This document shows positions 45,753 through 52,956 of a stretch of 64,000 bases of DNA, piece by piece (positions within the stretch are counted from its first letter, which is position 1; each line of letters opens with the position of its first letter). Source of the DNA: JACCZX01 sp963807155 (GTDB taxonomy: Bacteria; Pseudomonadota; Gammaproteobacteria; Burkholderiales; Burkholderiaceae_F); assembly GCA_963807155.1 (NCBI GenBank), contig CAWEAZ010000023.1:124001-188000 (forward strand), written 5' to 3'. A program made the translations under genes and the position numbers. The notes beneath the pieces are model-generated. The model did not search any database, was not told the DNA's origin, and saw only the letters and a list, made by a program, of their open reading frames with translations.

Positions 45753-46119
45753 CGCACTGCGGCCGACGTATTCATAGCGCAAGAAATGCCGAGCAAGGTA
45801 TCTTCTAGCGAACAGCAAGAATGGCAACGCTACAGCAGCCGAATGGCGATAACCAACAGCGGTGCAATCTCACCTCTGTGCACCGCTGGCCAAAACGCAG
45901 CTGTAACGATCAACAGTGGAGCCAAAGCTACGAGAACGAACATAAGACCGCCGAAGAAAGTGGCGCGCATTAAATACGAGGCGTGACATTCCGGACAGAC
46001 AACGTAGTGCTTGAAACCAACATCTGCGTATGGCGCGTGCTTCGCAACGTGTGAGCAGCGCGGACACTTAAAACGAAAAACCAGTGATGTGAGCCCGACA
46101 GCAAGGGAAGACGGTTCAT
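45747..46119 (-). pseudogene. Zinc-ribbon membrane protein (cassette gene), frameshifted
   Basis: One frame encodes FRFKCPRCSHVAKHAPYADV, then HYVVCPECHASYLMRATFFG and two TM helices (GLMFVLVALAPLLIVTAAFW and APLLVIAIRL). It then stops, while a shifted frame continues AVALPFLLFARRYLARHFLR to the TAA inside the attC box at 45747. Upstream the frame changes again, with ATG 46119 in another frame. A CxxC...CxxC ribbon followed by TM helices is typical of small membrane proteins of unknown role. At least two indels. Confidence 0.5.
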
Positions 46120-46130
46120 GCGACCTATTG

Positions 46131-46180
46131 GCGAGTTCAGCGGCGAGCGCAGCGAGTCCGCTGCAGCGCGTGGGTTAGGC
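46131..46180 (-). repeat. attC-like site of another type
   Basis: In cassette direction GCCTAAC is followed by CCACGCGCTGCAGCGGACTC and GCTGCGCTCGCCGCTGAACT, an imperfect stem unlike the 60-bp family. The expected second box is not clear (AATAGGTC). It lies 3' of the gene stopping at 46175. Confidence 0.55.
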
Positions 46181-46612
46181 GTCGCCACTCGCGGTACCTT
46201 GCAACGGCAATTCGCTCACAGGTGCGTCAGCAACGACGCGCCACTGCTTGTCGCTGTCTTGGCGCCAATGAACGAGGTAGTTGCCGCGGTCTTGGAACGA
46301 GCTCATGCCAGGGGGCGAACTGGCACCCGCTGTGAATCGAAGGACGTACTTTCCTCGTTCCACTGCCATCAGACCGCTAGCATGAACGGTTTGCGTTTTC
46401 AGCGTGAATTCCCACTTCCCCCACCTGACTGCGTTGCGCCAGAAGTCGCGAATGGCGGTCCGGCCAACGAGCGGCGGGCTATTTGGCGGCATCTGCCACG
46501 CGTCTTCCGCAAAGATGGAAACAAGCGAATCGACGTCACCAGCAGCGTACCAACGGACTGCGTTCGCGTTGTGCCTTTCAATCGCCTGGCGCACGTCATC
46601 GAGGTTCGTCAT
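46175..46612 (-). CDS. NTF2/SnoaL-like (DUF4440-type) protein (cassette gene)
   Basis: 145 aa: MTNLDDVRQAIERHNANAVR, WYAAGDVDSLVSIFAEDAWQ, MPPNSPPLVGRTAIRDFWRN, and RGNYLVHWRQDSDKQWRVVA. This is the DUF4440 subgroup with FAEDA and PxxVGR motifs. Its TAA stop lies inside the R box at 46174. The ATG is about 29 bases past the attC at 46641. Confidence 0.88.
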   Translation of the reverse strand: MTNLDDVRQAIERHNANAVRWYAAGDVDSLVSIFAEDAWQMPPNSPPLVGRTAIRDFWRNAVRWGKWEFTLKTQTVHASGLMAVERGKYVLRFTAGASSPPGMSSFQDRGNYLVHWRQDSDKQWRVVADAPVSELPLQGTASGDA

Positions 46613-46640
46613 TGGTGTCTCGCGGAGAGGGTAATGCGAC

Positions 46641-46700
46641 GCCTAACGTTGAAGTTGAGCCGCGCCTGAGCGAGCGTCGGCTCTTCAACGACGGTTAGAG
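46641..46700 (-). repeat. attC site (60 bp, conserved family)
   Basis: Ends GCCTAAC (46641-46647) and GTTAGAG (46694-46700, last base off consensus). Core GTTGAGCCGCGCCTGAGCGA with GCGTCGGCTCTTCAACG. The 46695 stop of the next gene lies in the second box. Confidence 0.88.
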
Positions 46701-47063
46701 GCGAAAATACGCTTGTACTCCTGCATTGCCGAAAACGTACCACGCGATGAGCGCTATTACGACGGCACTTACGACCGCGAAAACGTAGTCGCGCATGAAC
46801 AGATAGGGAAGCACTGACCCTGTCGACAGAATGAAGATGTAGACGTGACGAGCTGCGCTCGTACGGCGAAGGAGCAACACACCGGCGAGAGGCATGGCAA
46901 GACCGACAAAGACAAGGAAAAACGCCAGCCCGCTCGACCACAGCTCGTCGTAAGGCACCGCGCGTCCATTCAGCTTGAACGAAGCATTCGGAACCGCTAC
47001 GCCTACAAAGAAAACGAAGCACGCAATTGCATGGAACGTAAGAAACTTGAGCAAAAGCGGCAT
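46695..47063 (-). CDS. Small four-TM membrane protein (cassette gene)
   Basis: From ATG 47063 the 122-aa product begins MPLLLKFLTFHAIACFVFFV and has three more hydrophobic stretches (SSGLAFFLVFVGLAMPLAGV, VYIFILSTGSVLPYLFMRDY and VFAVVSAVVIALIAWYVFGN). A GTG at 47081, 12 bases from the attC, would add six residues and is equally possible. No family recognised. Its TAA is part of the attC box at 46694. Confidence 0.65.
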   Translation of the reverse strand: MPLLLKFLTFHAIACFVFFVGVAVPNASFKLNGRAVPYDELWSSGLAFFLVFVGLAMPLAGVLLLRRTSAARHVYIFILSTGSVLPYLFMRDYVFAVVSAVVIALIAWYVFGNAGVQAYFRL

Positions 47064-47093
47064 CGATCGAACGCTTGCCACATCGCTGCTGGC

Positions 47094-47153
47094 CTCTAAC
47101 GTCTGAGTTGAGCCGCGCTCTTAGAGCGTCGGGTCTCGAACGACAAGTTAGAA
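47094..47153 (-). repeat. attC site (60 bp, conserved family)
   Basis: Ends CTCTAAC (47094-47100) and GTTAGAA (47147-47153); core GTTGAGCCGCGCTC then TTAGAGCGTCGGGTCTCGAA. Outer bases depart from RYYYAAC/GTTRRRY at one position each. Confidence 0.85.
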
Positions 47154-47163
47154 GCCACGGGTG

Positions 47164-47444
47164 TTATTCCTCCGGCGAAGTGAAGCCCACGGGCCTCAAC
47201 CCCTCGTCCGAATAGATATGAACAGCGACGACGCTGGAATGCGGTATGTGAAGAGACTGAACGCACCGCCGTGGCGAGTCATGTCGCGTTTAGCGAGGAG
47301 GTAGTACGGGGAATCGGTTGCCACTTCCGTGCAGTCAAGCACAGGATGAAAGTTAGCCCCATCGTTCACGTAACCGTCGTTCTGCCCGTGCGCGTAGATG
47401 CGCCCGATGGTGGAACCCGCTTCCAAGACGACGAGAAAGCGCAC
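47164..47444 (-). pseudogene. Hypothetical cassette protein, frameshifted
   Basis: From GTG 47444, ten bases from the attC at 47454, the frame gives RFLVVLEAGSTIGRIYAHGQ and CTEVATDSPYYLLAKRDMTR. After about 47257 a shifted frame continues QSLHIPHSSVVAVHIYSDEG and LRPVGFTSPEE to the TAA at 47164, close to the attC at 47094. About 93 aa. No family recognised. Confidence 0.5.
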
Positions 47445-47453
47445 GAAATTGGC

Positions 47454-47534
47454 TTCTAACGAACCAAGTAACCCGCTCGCGGAAGCGGCGCGTAGCGGCG
47501 CTGCAGCGAGTCGGAGTTGACTGACCAGTTAAGA
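47454..47534 (-). repeat. attC-like site (81 bp, other type)
   Basis: TTCTAAC at one end and GTTAAGA at the other, with a GC-rich imperfect stem (CCGCTCGCGGAAGCGGCG, CTGCAGCGAGTCGG) between. It differs from the 60-bp family but lies exactly between a gene start (47444) and a stop (47546). Confidence 0.6.
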
Positions 47535-47545
47535 CGCGCACCTTC

Positions 47546-47791
47546 TCAACTGGCGGTCTCCGCTTCAGTTTCAGGCTGCCCTTCAGGATAGTGATACCAC
47601 TGTTTGCTAGGTGACAGTTCCCCGCAAGCGGGGCACTGCGTCTTTAGCCACCTATAACTGCACCCTGGGCAAACCCCGCCGGTCCAGAACGTATGCCACT
47701 GAAGTGCCGCAACTCGGGCGCACTCCCAGCGGTCCTCTGCTACGGGACGGTACTCGCACTTGGGACAATAGATTTGTGGCTCAGACTCCAT
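47546..47791 (-). CDS. Zinc-ribbon protein (first cassette)
   Basis: 81 aa with three CxxC pairs: YCPKCEYRPVAEDRWECARV, GGVCPGCSYRWLKTQ and CPACGELSPSKQWYHYPEG. It starts only five bases after the crossover-like GTTAGAC (47796-47802, complement strand), the closest spacing in the array, as expected for the cassette next to attI. No family recognised beyond the zinc ribbon. Confidence 0.75.
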   Translation of the reverse strand: MESEPQIYCPKCEYRPVAEDRWECARVAALQWHTFWTGGVCPGCSYRWLKTQCPACGELSPSKQWYHYPEGQPETEAETAS

Positions 47792-47795
47792 GCGC

Positions 47796-47853
47796 GTCTA
47801 ACGTGTTTTAGACCGCACGATTCTGCTCCTAAATGTGTCGGCTGCGGTTTAAC
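47796..47853 (-). repeat. Head-end recombination site: diverged attC or attI remnant
   Basis: GTCTAAC (47796-47802) and, 45 bases on, GTTTAAC (47847-47853), with little internal symmetry (TTTTAGACCGCACG and CTGCTCCTAAATGTG). Weak pairing and its position beside the first cassette and the SOS box make attI as likely as attC. Confidence 0.45.
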
Positions 47854-47905
47854 ACGCACCGCCCATTCGTCGCCGGACCGCACGGCGCCTTGTTTTCCGG
47901 GCTGA

Positions 47906-47925
47906 TACTGTATGGAATTACAGTA
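47906..47925. promoter_or_regulatory. LexA-binding (SOS box)-like palindrome
   Basis: TACTGTATGGAATTACAGTA has perfect outer hexamers TACTGT and ACAGTA and the CTGT-N8-ACAG pattern of the gammaproteobacterial and betaproteobacterial LexA operator. Many integron integrase promoters carry such a box. Here it stands just outside the first cassette, but no integrase gene follows on either strand. Confidence 0.75.
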
Positions 47926-48015
47926 CTAACAAATCCGAGAAAAACCGCATGTTTCTAGCCTGGTGAAGAGGACTGCCAGCCCCACCAAGCTGGCAGTTCG
48001 CAGCGGAAGCGCTGG

Positions 48016-48769
48016 CTACGCCGCCGCTCGCAATTGGGGCCGCGCGCTCAAGCTCTGCGCGAGCGCCCTGAGCAATGCCGCTCCGTCGCCGCGGAACGCG
48101 CTGCCGTGCATGCACGCGAGCGTCGTTGGCTGCTCGCGTGCGAGGCGCTCGAGGATCGCAGTGGTATCCGGCGCGTGCGAGTAGTAATCCATCGGTGCGC
48201 GGAACGCTTCGCTCGGGCCAAGGATGTCGGATTCGGTCAGCGGTGTCTCGCCGGCGCCACCTTGCGTGAAGAGGTCGCCGCAGAGAAACGTGCGGGTGGA
48301 CGTTTCCATCATCAGTCCAGCAGTCCCAGCCGTGCGGCAGGTGCGGCGTGTCGAACCAGCGCACGGCGTGCTTGCCGAGCGAAAGGACTTCGCCGTCGGC
48401 GAGCGCGCGTGCCGGCCGGTCCCCAACGTCGTTGGCCGACACCATCGCGGCAATCTGCCCGCACACAGTTTCCGCACGCGGCGCCACCGCGAGCCATTCG
48501 TTCAGCGCGCCGCATTCGTCGGCTTCGAAGTGCGAGAAACCCACGTAGCGCAATCGCTCGACCGGCATGACTCGCGCCATCGCCTCCCGCACCAGCGGAA
48601 ACAGCCGCCGCGGACCGGTGTGAAACAACAGCGGCGCGTCGTCGACGATCAGATACTGGTTGAAATTGAACTCATCGGGCCCGCCAGGAATCGCGACCGG
48701 CGTGTTGATGCGGTAGATGCCATCGGCGATCTCATGAACGTTGGTGCCGGACTGCGGGTTGGTAATCAT
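48016..48769 (-). pseudogene. MBL-fold protein, diiron flavoprotein (ODP)-like, frameshifted once
   Basis: From ATG 48769 about 250 aa when read through: EIADGIYRINTPVAIPGGPD, FNFNQYLIVDDAPLLFHTGP, then VGFSHFEADECGALNEWL, which is the HxExD metal motif of flavodiiron-type MBL proteins rather than HxHxDH. After a shift near 48310 the frame continues FLCGDLFTQGGAGETPLTES and CMHGSAFRGDGAALLRAL to the stop at 48016. It lacks a flavodoxin domain. An O2 or NO sensor or reductase role is inferred from the fold only. It follows a cytochrome c gene. Confidence 0.75.
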
Positions 48770-48813
48770 CGAAGTCTCCGTACGTTGTGAACGAGAATGT
48801 GTTAGCGTAGCCG

Positions 48814-49417
48814 CTACTTCGCTGCAACCGGCTGCGTCGGCAGGCAACGGTTCGGGAACGCGGTTCTTCACCGCGGGGATCGTCTGCAGATAGCTGAAGA
48901 TCGCTTCCAGGTCCGCATCGGTGAAGTTCTTGTACATCGGGATCGGCATCGGCGGCAGGATCTGCCGGCCGCGTCCCATGTGGCGACCGGTGCGAATCGT
49001 CTCGGTGAAGTTGCGCTGCGTCCATTTGCCGAGACCGGTTTCCGCATCCGGCGTCAGGTTGGCGGTGTAGCTGATGCCCCATGGGCCGGACCACGCGGTG
49101 TTCGTCGCCGCAGCCGACACGATCCACGGTCCTTGCGGCGCGGGCGGCGGCGGCAGCTTCTCGCTTTCCGGATGGCCCGACAGCATGCGAGTCATGTCGG
49201 GCTCAGGACCCTTCGGGCCCATGACCCACGGCGTGTGACAGTCGTTGCAGCCCGCGACCGTCACCAGATACTTGCCGCGCGCGAGCTTCTCGGCGCTGGT
49301 TTCGATGCGCTTTGAATCCGTCGCTGCAGAAGTCTGCGCACGCGCCGGCGTGGCGACAGCCAAAGTGACGCCAACGGAAATTGCGAGCACGGCGAATTCG
49401 AACGGAATGCGTTTCAT
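48814..49417 (-). pseudogene. Exported c-type cytochrome, frameshifted at its end
   Basis: From ATG 49417: signal peptide (ending ARA-QT), then KYLVTVAGCNDCHTPWVMGP with the heme-binding CNDCH, LSGHPESEKLP, and GRHMGRGRQILPPMPIPMYK with a Met ligand candidate, then FTDADLEAIFSYLQTIPAVK. The frame runs on into the next gene, but a one-base shift near 48835 gives the natural ending TQPVAAK and a stop at 48814. It resembles cytochromes of alcohol or aldehyde dehydrogenase systems, one heme in about 195 aa. Confidence 0.78.
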
Positions 49418-49428
49418 GCAGAAGCCTC

Positions 49429-50479
49429 CTAGTGGTTGGAAAGATGTTGGTTGATCCAGCGCTCGATGAGCGCGACGCCTTCGGCATCGACCTGCTGCAC
49501 GCCCAACGGCGGCATGCGAGCGATCGGGTTATTCGTCTTCATGCGCAGCGTCAGCACGTGTGTGCCGCCATCGCGCGCGACGCGCTGCGCGCTGTCTGCG
49601 CCTTGCGGGCGGAAGCGACTCGAATGGCCGAGCAGTGACTGCATCGTTCGCTCGGAGCTTTGCGCGGCTGAGTCGGCCTGCTGCGCAAGCACGAGTTCGA
49701 GCCCCGTCAGCGCGCCGGCATCGTTGTGGCAATGACCGCAGTTGCCGTGCAGATAGCCGAGCGCCGCGCGTGCGGTGGGCGACGCTCGCCGCAATGCGCG
49801 GCGGCTGTTCAACGTAACGACGTGGCAGGTTGCGCAACCGTCCGCTCGCAACGAGGTTCGACAAATTCGCGTGATCGTTGCGCGCTGGCTCGGCATGCGG
49901 CGCGAGCGGATCGCGATCGGGCGAAAGCTGCAGCGCGCTGAAGCCGAGCACCGGCACCGGCGCGCCTTCATGGCACGCCAGGCAATCGTTGCGCGACGGC
50001 ACCGTGTAGCGACCGCCCGGCGCAGCGCTGACCGGCACGCACCGCACCGTCCTCTGCCGCAAGAACCGCGTCGGTACCTTCTTCGTTCCATACATACGCA
50101 GCGAAGCGCCATGAACCGTCGGCCAGTCGCTCGATGAAGCGCGTCTCGACGCGGCGGTCGTAGCCGAACTCCTTCCACAGACGCGTACCGACCGGAAATT
50201 CCCACGCATCGACGCGCGACGCATCGATAGCAGCGCCGGGCGGCAGATAAATCCAGCGACGCTTGCTGGTGCCGTCGGACCACAGCGGGTACTGCGGCGC
50301 GAACGCGATGTTGTCCGCACGCACTCGTCATCGAGCCCGCGACGTAAAGTCCCGTCTCGCTGAGCCGCTGCGGCAACGGCGTTGAAGGCGCCGCTGACCG
50401 CCAGGCGAGCCGCCGGTGGCTCTGCGCCCAACGATGCGCAGAACACCGACAGCATCACGAGCAGCGCCAGCGTCTTCAC
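49429..50479 (-). pseudogene. Large c-type cytochrome (SO2930-like), multiply frameshifted
   Basis: A GTG at 50479 overlaps the upstream stop (GTGA) and begins a signal peptide (VMLSVFCASLGA). Successive frames give FAPQYPLWSDGTSKRRWIYL, PPGAAIDASRVDAWEFPVGT, RLWKEFGYDRRVETRFIERL, NDCLACHEGAPVPVLGFSAL, ALGYLHGNCGHCHNDAGALT and NPIARMPPLGVQQVDAEGVA, with two CxxCH sites. I recall this order from SO2930-family diheme cytochromes. Four or more shifts are needed. Start and stop of the unit are well fixed. Confidence 0.68.
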
Positions 50480-51440
50480 GCAGGCTCTCCGACGCGCGGC
50501 TGGATCGGCAACCGCTTGGCGTTCTGCGCCAGCCATTGCGAAAACGACTGCAGCTGCGGATTGAGCTCACGCGAGCATTCGACGCGCCGCGCCGCGCAGA
50601 ACATGTCCTCGAACTCGGTCTTGAACTGGAACATGTTCGCGAGGTCATCCGCGCCAGGAAATCCAAGCGCCGCGAACTGCGACGGCGTCAGCGCGACGTG
50701 TCGCACCGGCTCGCCGAGCGCATGCGCCAGCTGCTCCGCCATCTGCGCGCCGGTCAGATGCTCGCCGGCGATGCCGATCGATTTTCCGATCAGCTCCTCG
50801 CCGCGCGCGAAGATGCCGAACGCACACGCGCCGATGTCGGCGGCAGCGATGCCCGGCAGCTTCGCGTCGCCCATCGGCAACACGAAGTCCAGTACACCGT
50901 CGGCGCCGCGCTGCGGCTGCATGCCGAAGTGAATCAGGTTGTCCCAGTAGAACGACGTGTAGAGCAGCGTCGTCGGCAACTCCGCGATCGATGAACGCGC
51001 GGTTCGCTTCGCCCTTCGCCGTCGAAGTGCGGCACGTTGTACTTGCCCATCAGCACCGGCATGCGGCTGCCGGGCGCGACGAATTCGCGCGTGTCTTCGA
51101 GCGTTGACCACACGACGTGCTTGACGCCCGCATCCAGCGCCGCCTGCGCCATCGTGTGCGCCTGCGCCAGCTCTTTGTCCGGCGAAAAGTGCTCCCAGAA
51201 GTTGGTGACGCAGAAAGCGCCGTGCGCGCCTTCCATCGCGCGCCGCACGCTGGCGGCGTCGTCGAGGTCGGCAACGACGATGTCCGCGCCGGTTTCAGCA
51301 AGCGCTCGCGCGGCAGGCGAATCAGGCTTGCGCGTGACGGCCCGCACGCGAAAGCGCTGCTGAGGGTCGGCGAGGATCGCGCGCGCTAATCCGCCGCCTT
51401 GCGCGCCGGTTGCGCCGAACACCGTGATGATTCGAGACAT
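50476..51440 (-). pseudogene. NmrA/HSCARG-like NAD(P)-binding protein, frameshifted once
   Basis: From ATG 51440: SRIITVFGATGAQGGGLARA (Rossmann GxxGxxG), VRAVTRKPDSPAARALAETG, FCVTNFWEHFSPDKELAQAH and HVVWSTLEDTREFV, then a shift near 51010 and the second half LPTTLLYTSFYWDNLIHFGM, FVLPMGDAKLPGIAAADIGA and FGIFARGEELIGKSIGIAGE. This is the NmrA-like redox-sensor family, about 320 aa. It heads the leftward unit with the cytochrome gene. Confidence 0.82.
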
Positions 51441-51674
51441 CGAAACGCTCCTTAAATGGCCATTGGCGCAGTGAAGCGTAGTGTGCGGACGCGCGCCGAA
51501 CGGCGCATCGATCGAAGGAGCCATTCCGCGCGGCCGCGAAGAGCCATGCGGGGGAGCCATCTCTGTCGTTTGCTGCGGAAAATCTACCGATTTGACATGC
51601 AAGTAAATACTTGCCTATTATTCGCCCAACGACACAGGCAGTCGTTTTCAACAACTCGTAAGGAGCAGTCGCAA

Positions 51675-52130
51675 ATGGCAGATATCCTGCATAGAGTCGG
51701 CATCAAATCGTCATCGGATGAGGTCTACAAGGCATTGGCCACGCGCGAAGGCCTGGCCTCCTGGTGGACGAACGACACGCAAGGGGAAACCAACGTTGGC
51801 GGAGTGATTCAGTTCCGCTTTAGCCTTGACGGCAGCGAACTCGGCGGTTTCGACATGAAGGTGCTCGAGCTTCATCCCGCCAAGCGTGTGCTGTGGCAAG
51901 TGGTCGGCGGGCCCGAAGAATGGATCGGCACCCGGGTCAGCTGGGAACTCAAACAAGACGGCGAATATTCGTTCGTCCTATTCAAACACCAGGGCTGGAA
52001 AGAGCCGGTGGAGTTCATGCACCATTGCAGCACCAAGTGGGCGATCTACCTGATGAGCTTGAAGTCGCTGGTGGAAACCGGGAACGGTGCTCCCAACCCC
52101 AACGACATCAGGATCTCCGACCGCGACTGA
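51675..52130 (+). CDS. SRPBCC (AHSA1-like) domain protein
   Basis: From ATG 51675 (AAGGAG upstream) the 151-aa product reads VGIKSSSDEVYKALATREGL, ASWWTNDTQGETNVGGVIQF, RVLWQVVGGPEEWIGTRVSW and a C-terminal YLMSLKSLVETG, a typical START-like/AHSA1 barrel. It is the first of three genes of a set with an ArsR-type repressor and a second SRPBCC gene; such pairs are widespread and their ligand is mostly unknown. Confidence 0.88.
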   Translation: MADILHRVGIKSSSDEVYKALATREGLASWWTNDTQGETNVGGVIQFRFSLDGSELGGFDMKVLELHPAKRVLWQVVGGPEEWIGTRVSWELKQDGEYSFVLFKHQGWKEPVEFMHHCSTKWAIYLMSLKSLVETGNGAPNPNDIRISDRD

Positions 52131-52148
52131 ACGGCCACCGACGAGGTC

Positions 52149-52475
52149 TTGAGCTTGCGGGACATCGACAAAGTCTTCAAAGCACTGGCCGACCCCGGCC
52201 GCAGGCGTCTGCTTGACGTGCTGCATCGGGAGAACGGCCAGACGCTGATGGCACTCTGCGAGCACATGGACATGAGTCGCCAGGCGGTGACGCAGCACCT
52301 GCAACTGCTCGAGGAAGCAAACCTCATCGCCATCTTCTGGCAAGGCCGAGAAAAGCTCCACTACCTGAACCCGGTGCCGCTGCACGAGATCTACGAGCGC
52401 TGGATCGAAAAGTTCGAGCGCAACCGCCTCGGTGCGTTGCGCGACCTCAAGAAGAAAACTGGAAAGCGACAATGA
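52149..52475 (+). CDS. ArsR-family transcriptional regulator
   Basis: TTG start at 52149; 108 aa with the winged helix DIDKVFKALADPGRRRLLDV, GQTLMALCEHMDMSRQAVTQ, HLQLLEEANLIAIFWQGREK. The last helix-wing reads LHYLNPVPLHEIYERWIEKF. No metal-binding cysteines are visible, so this belongs to the ArsR members that work with SRPBCC partners rather than metal sensors. It probably represses its own operon. Confidence 0.9.
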   Translation: MSLRDIDKVFKALADPGRRRLLDVLHRENGQTLMALCEHMDMSRQAVTQHLQLLEEANLIAIFWQGREKLHYLNPVPLHEIYERWIEKFERNRLGALRDLKKKTGKRQ

Positions 52476-52950
52476 AAAAACCTGACTACGTGTACGTAAC
52501 CTACATCGCGACGACGCCGCAGAAGGTGTGGCAGGCGCTGGTCGACCCCGACGTGGCGCGCCAGTATTGGGTCGGCGCCAATGGCGAATGCTCACGTGTG
52601 AACGTGTCGGACTGGAAGCCCGGCTCTCGATGGGAGCACCAGCGCTCCGACGATTCGCACACGGTCGACATCGTCGGCAAGGTCGTCGAGAGCAACCCTC
52701 CGCGGCGCCTGGTCATCACATGGGCCAGGCCGAGCGAGGCCGAGGACGATTCGAAACATTCGCGTGTCACATTCGATATCGAGCCACACGACGACGGCCT
52801 CGTTCGCCTGACCGTCAGCCATGACGACCTCGAGCGTGACCCGAAGATGCTCGCGGGCATATCGGGCGGCTGGCCGATGGTCCTTTCGAATCTCAAGACG
52901 CTGCTCGAAACCGGTCACGTTCTTCCGCGCTCACGTCGGCAAGCTGAAGG
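52472..52950 (+). CDS. SRPBCC (AHSA1-like) domain protein, C-terminal end unclear
   Basis: Starts 4 bases before the ArsR stop (ATGA). VYVTYIATTPQKVWQALVDP, DVARQYWVGANGECSRVNVS, DWKPGSRWEHQRSDDSHTVD and MVLSNLKTLLETGHVLP follow the AHSA1 order. The frame stays open to 53374 across a convergent gene, which is unlikely to be real; a normal family protein would end near 52930-52960, so an indel near that point is probable. Confidence 0.75.
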
Positions 52951-52956
52951 TCGGCG

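Noticed and set aside
47918..48015. Leftward reading GGAGSPLHQ near 47960, faintly like the C-terminus of an integron integrase (GGAGVRSPLD)
   Set aside because: Only a few residues match, the other integrase motifs are absent, and it lies past the stop of the MBL gene, so it is likely chance.
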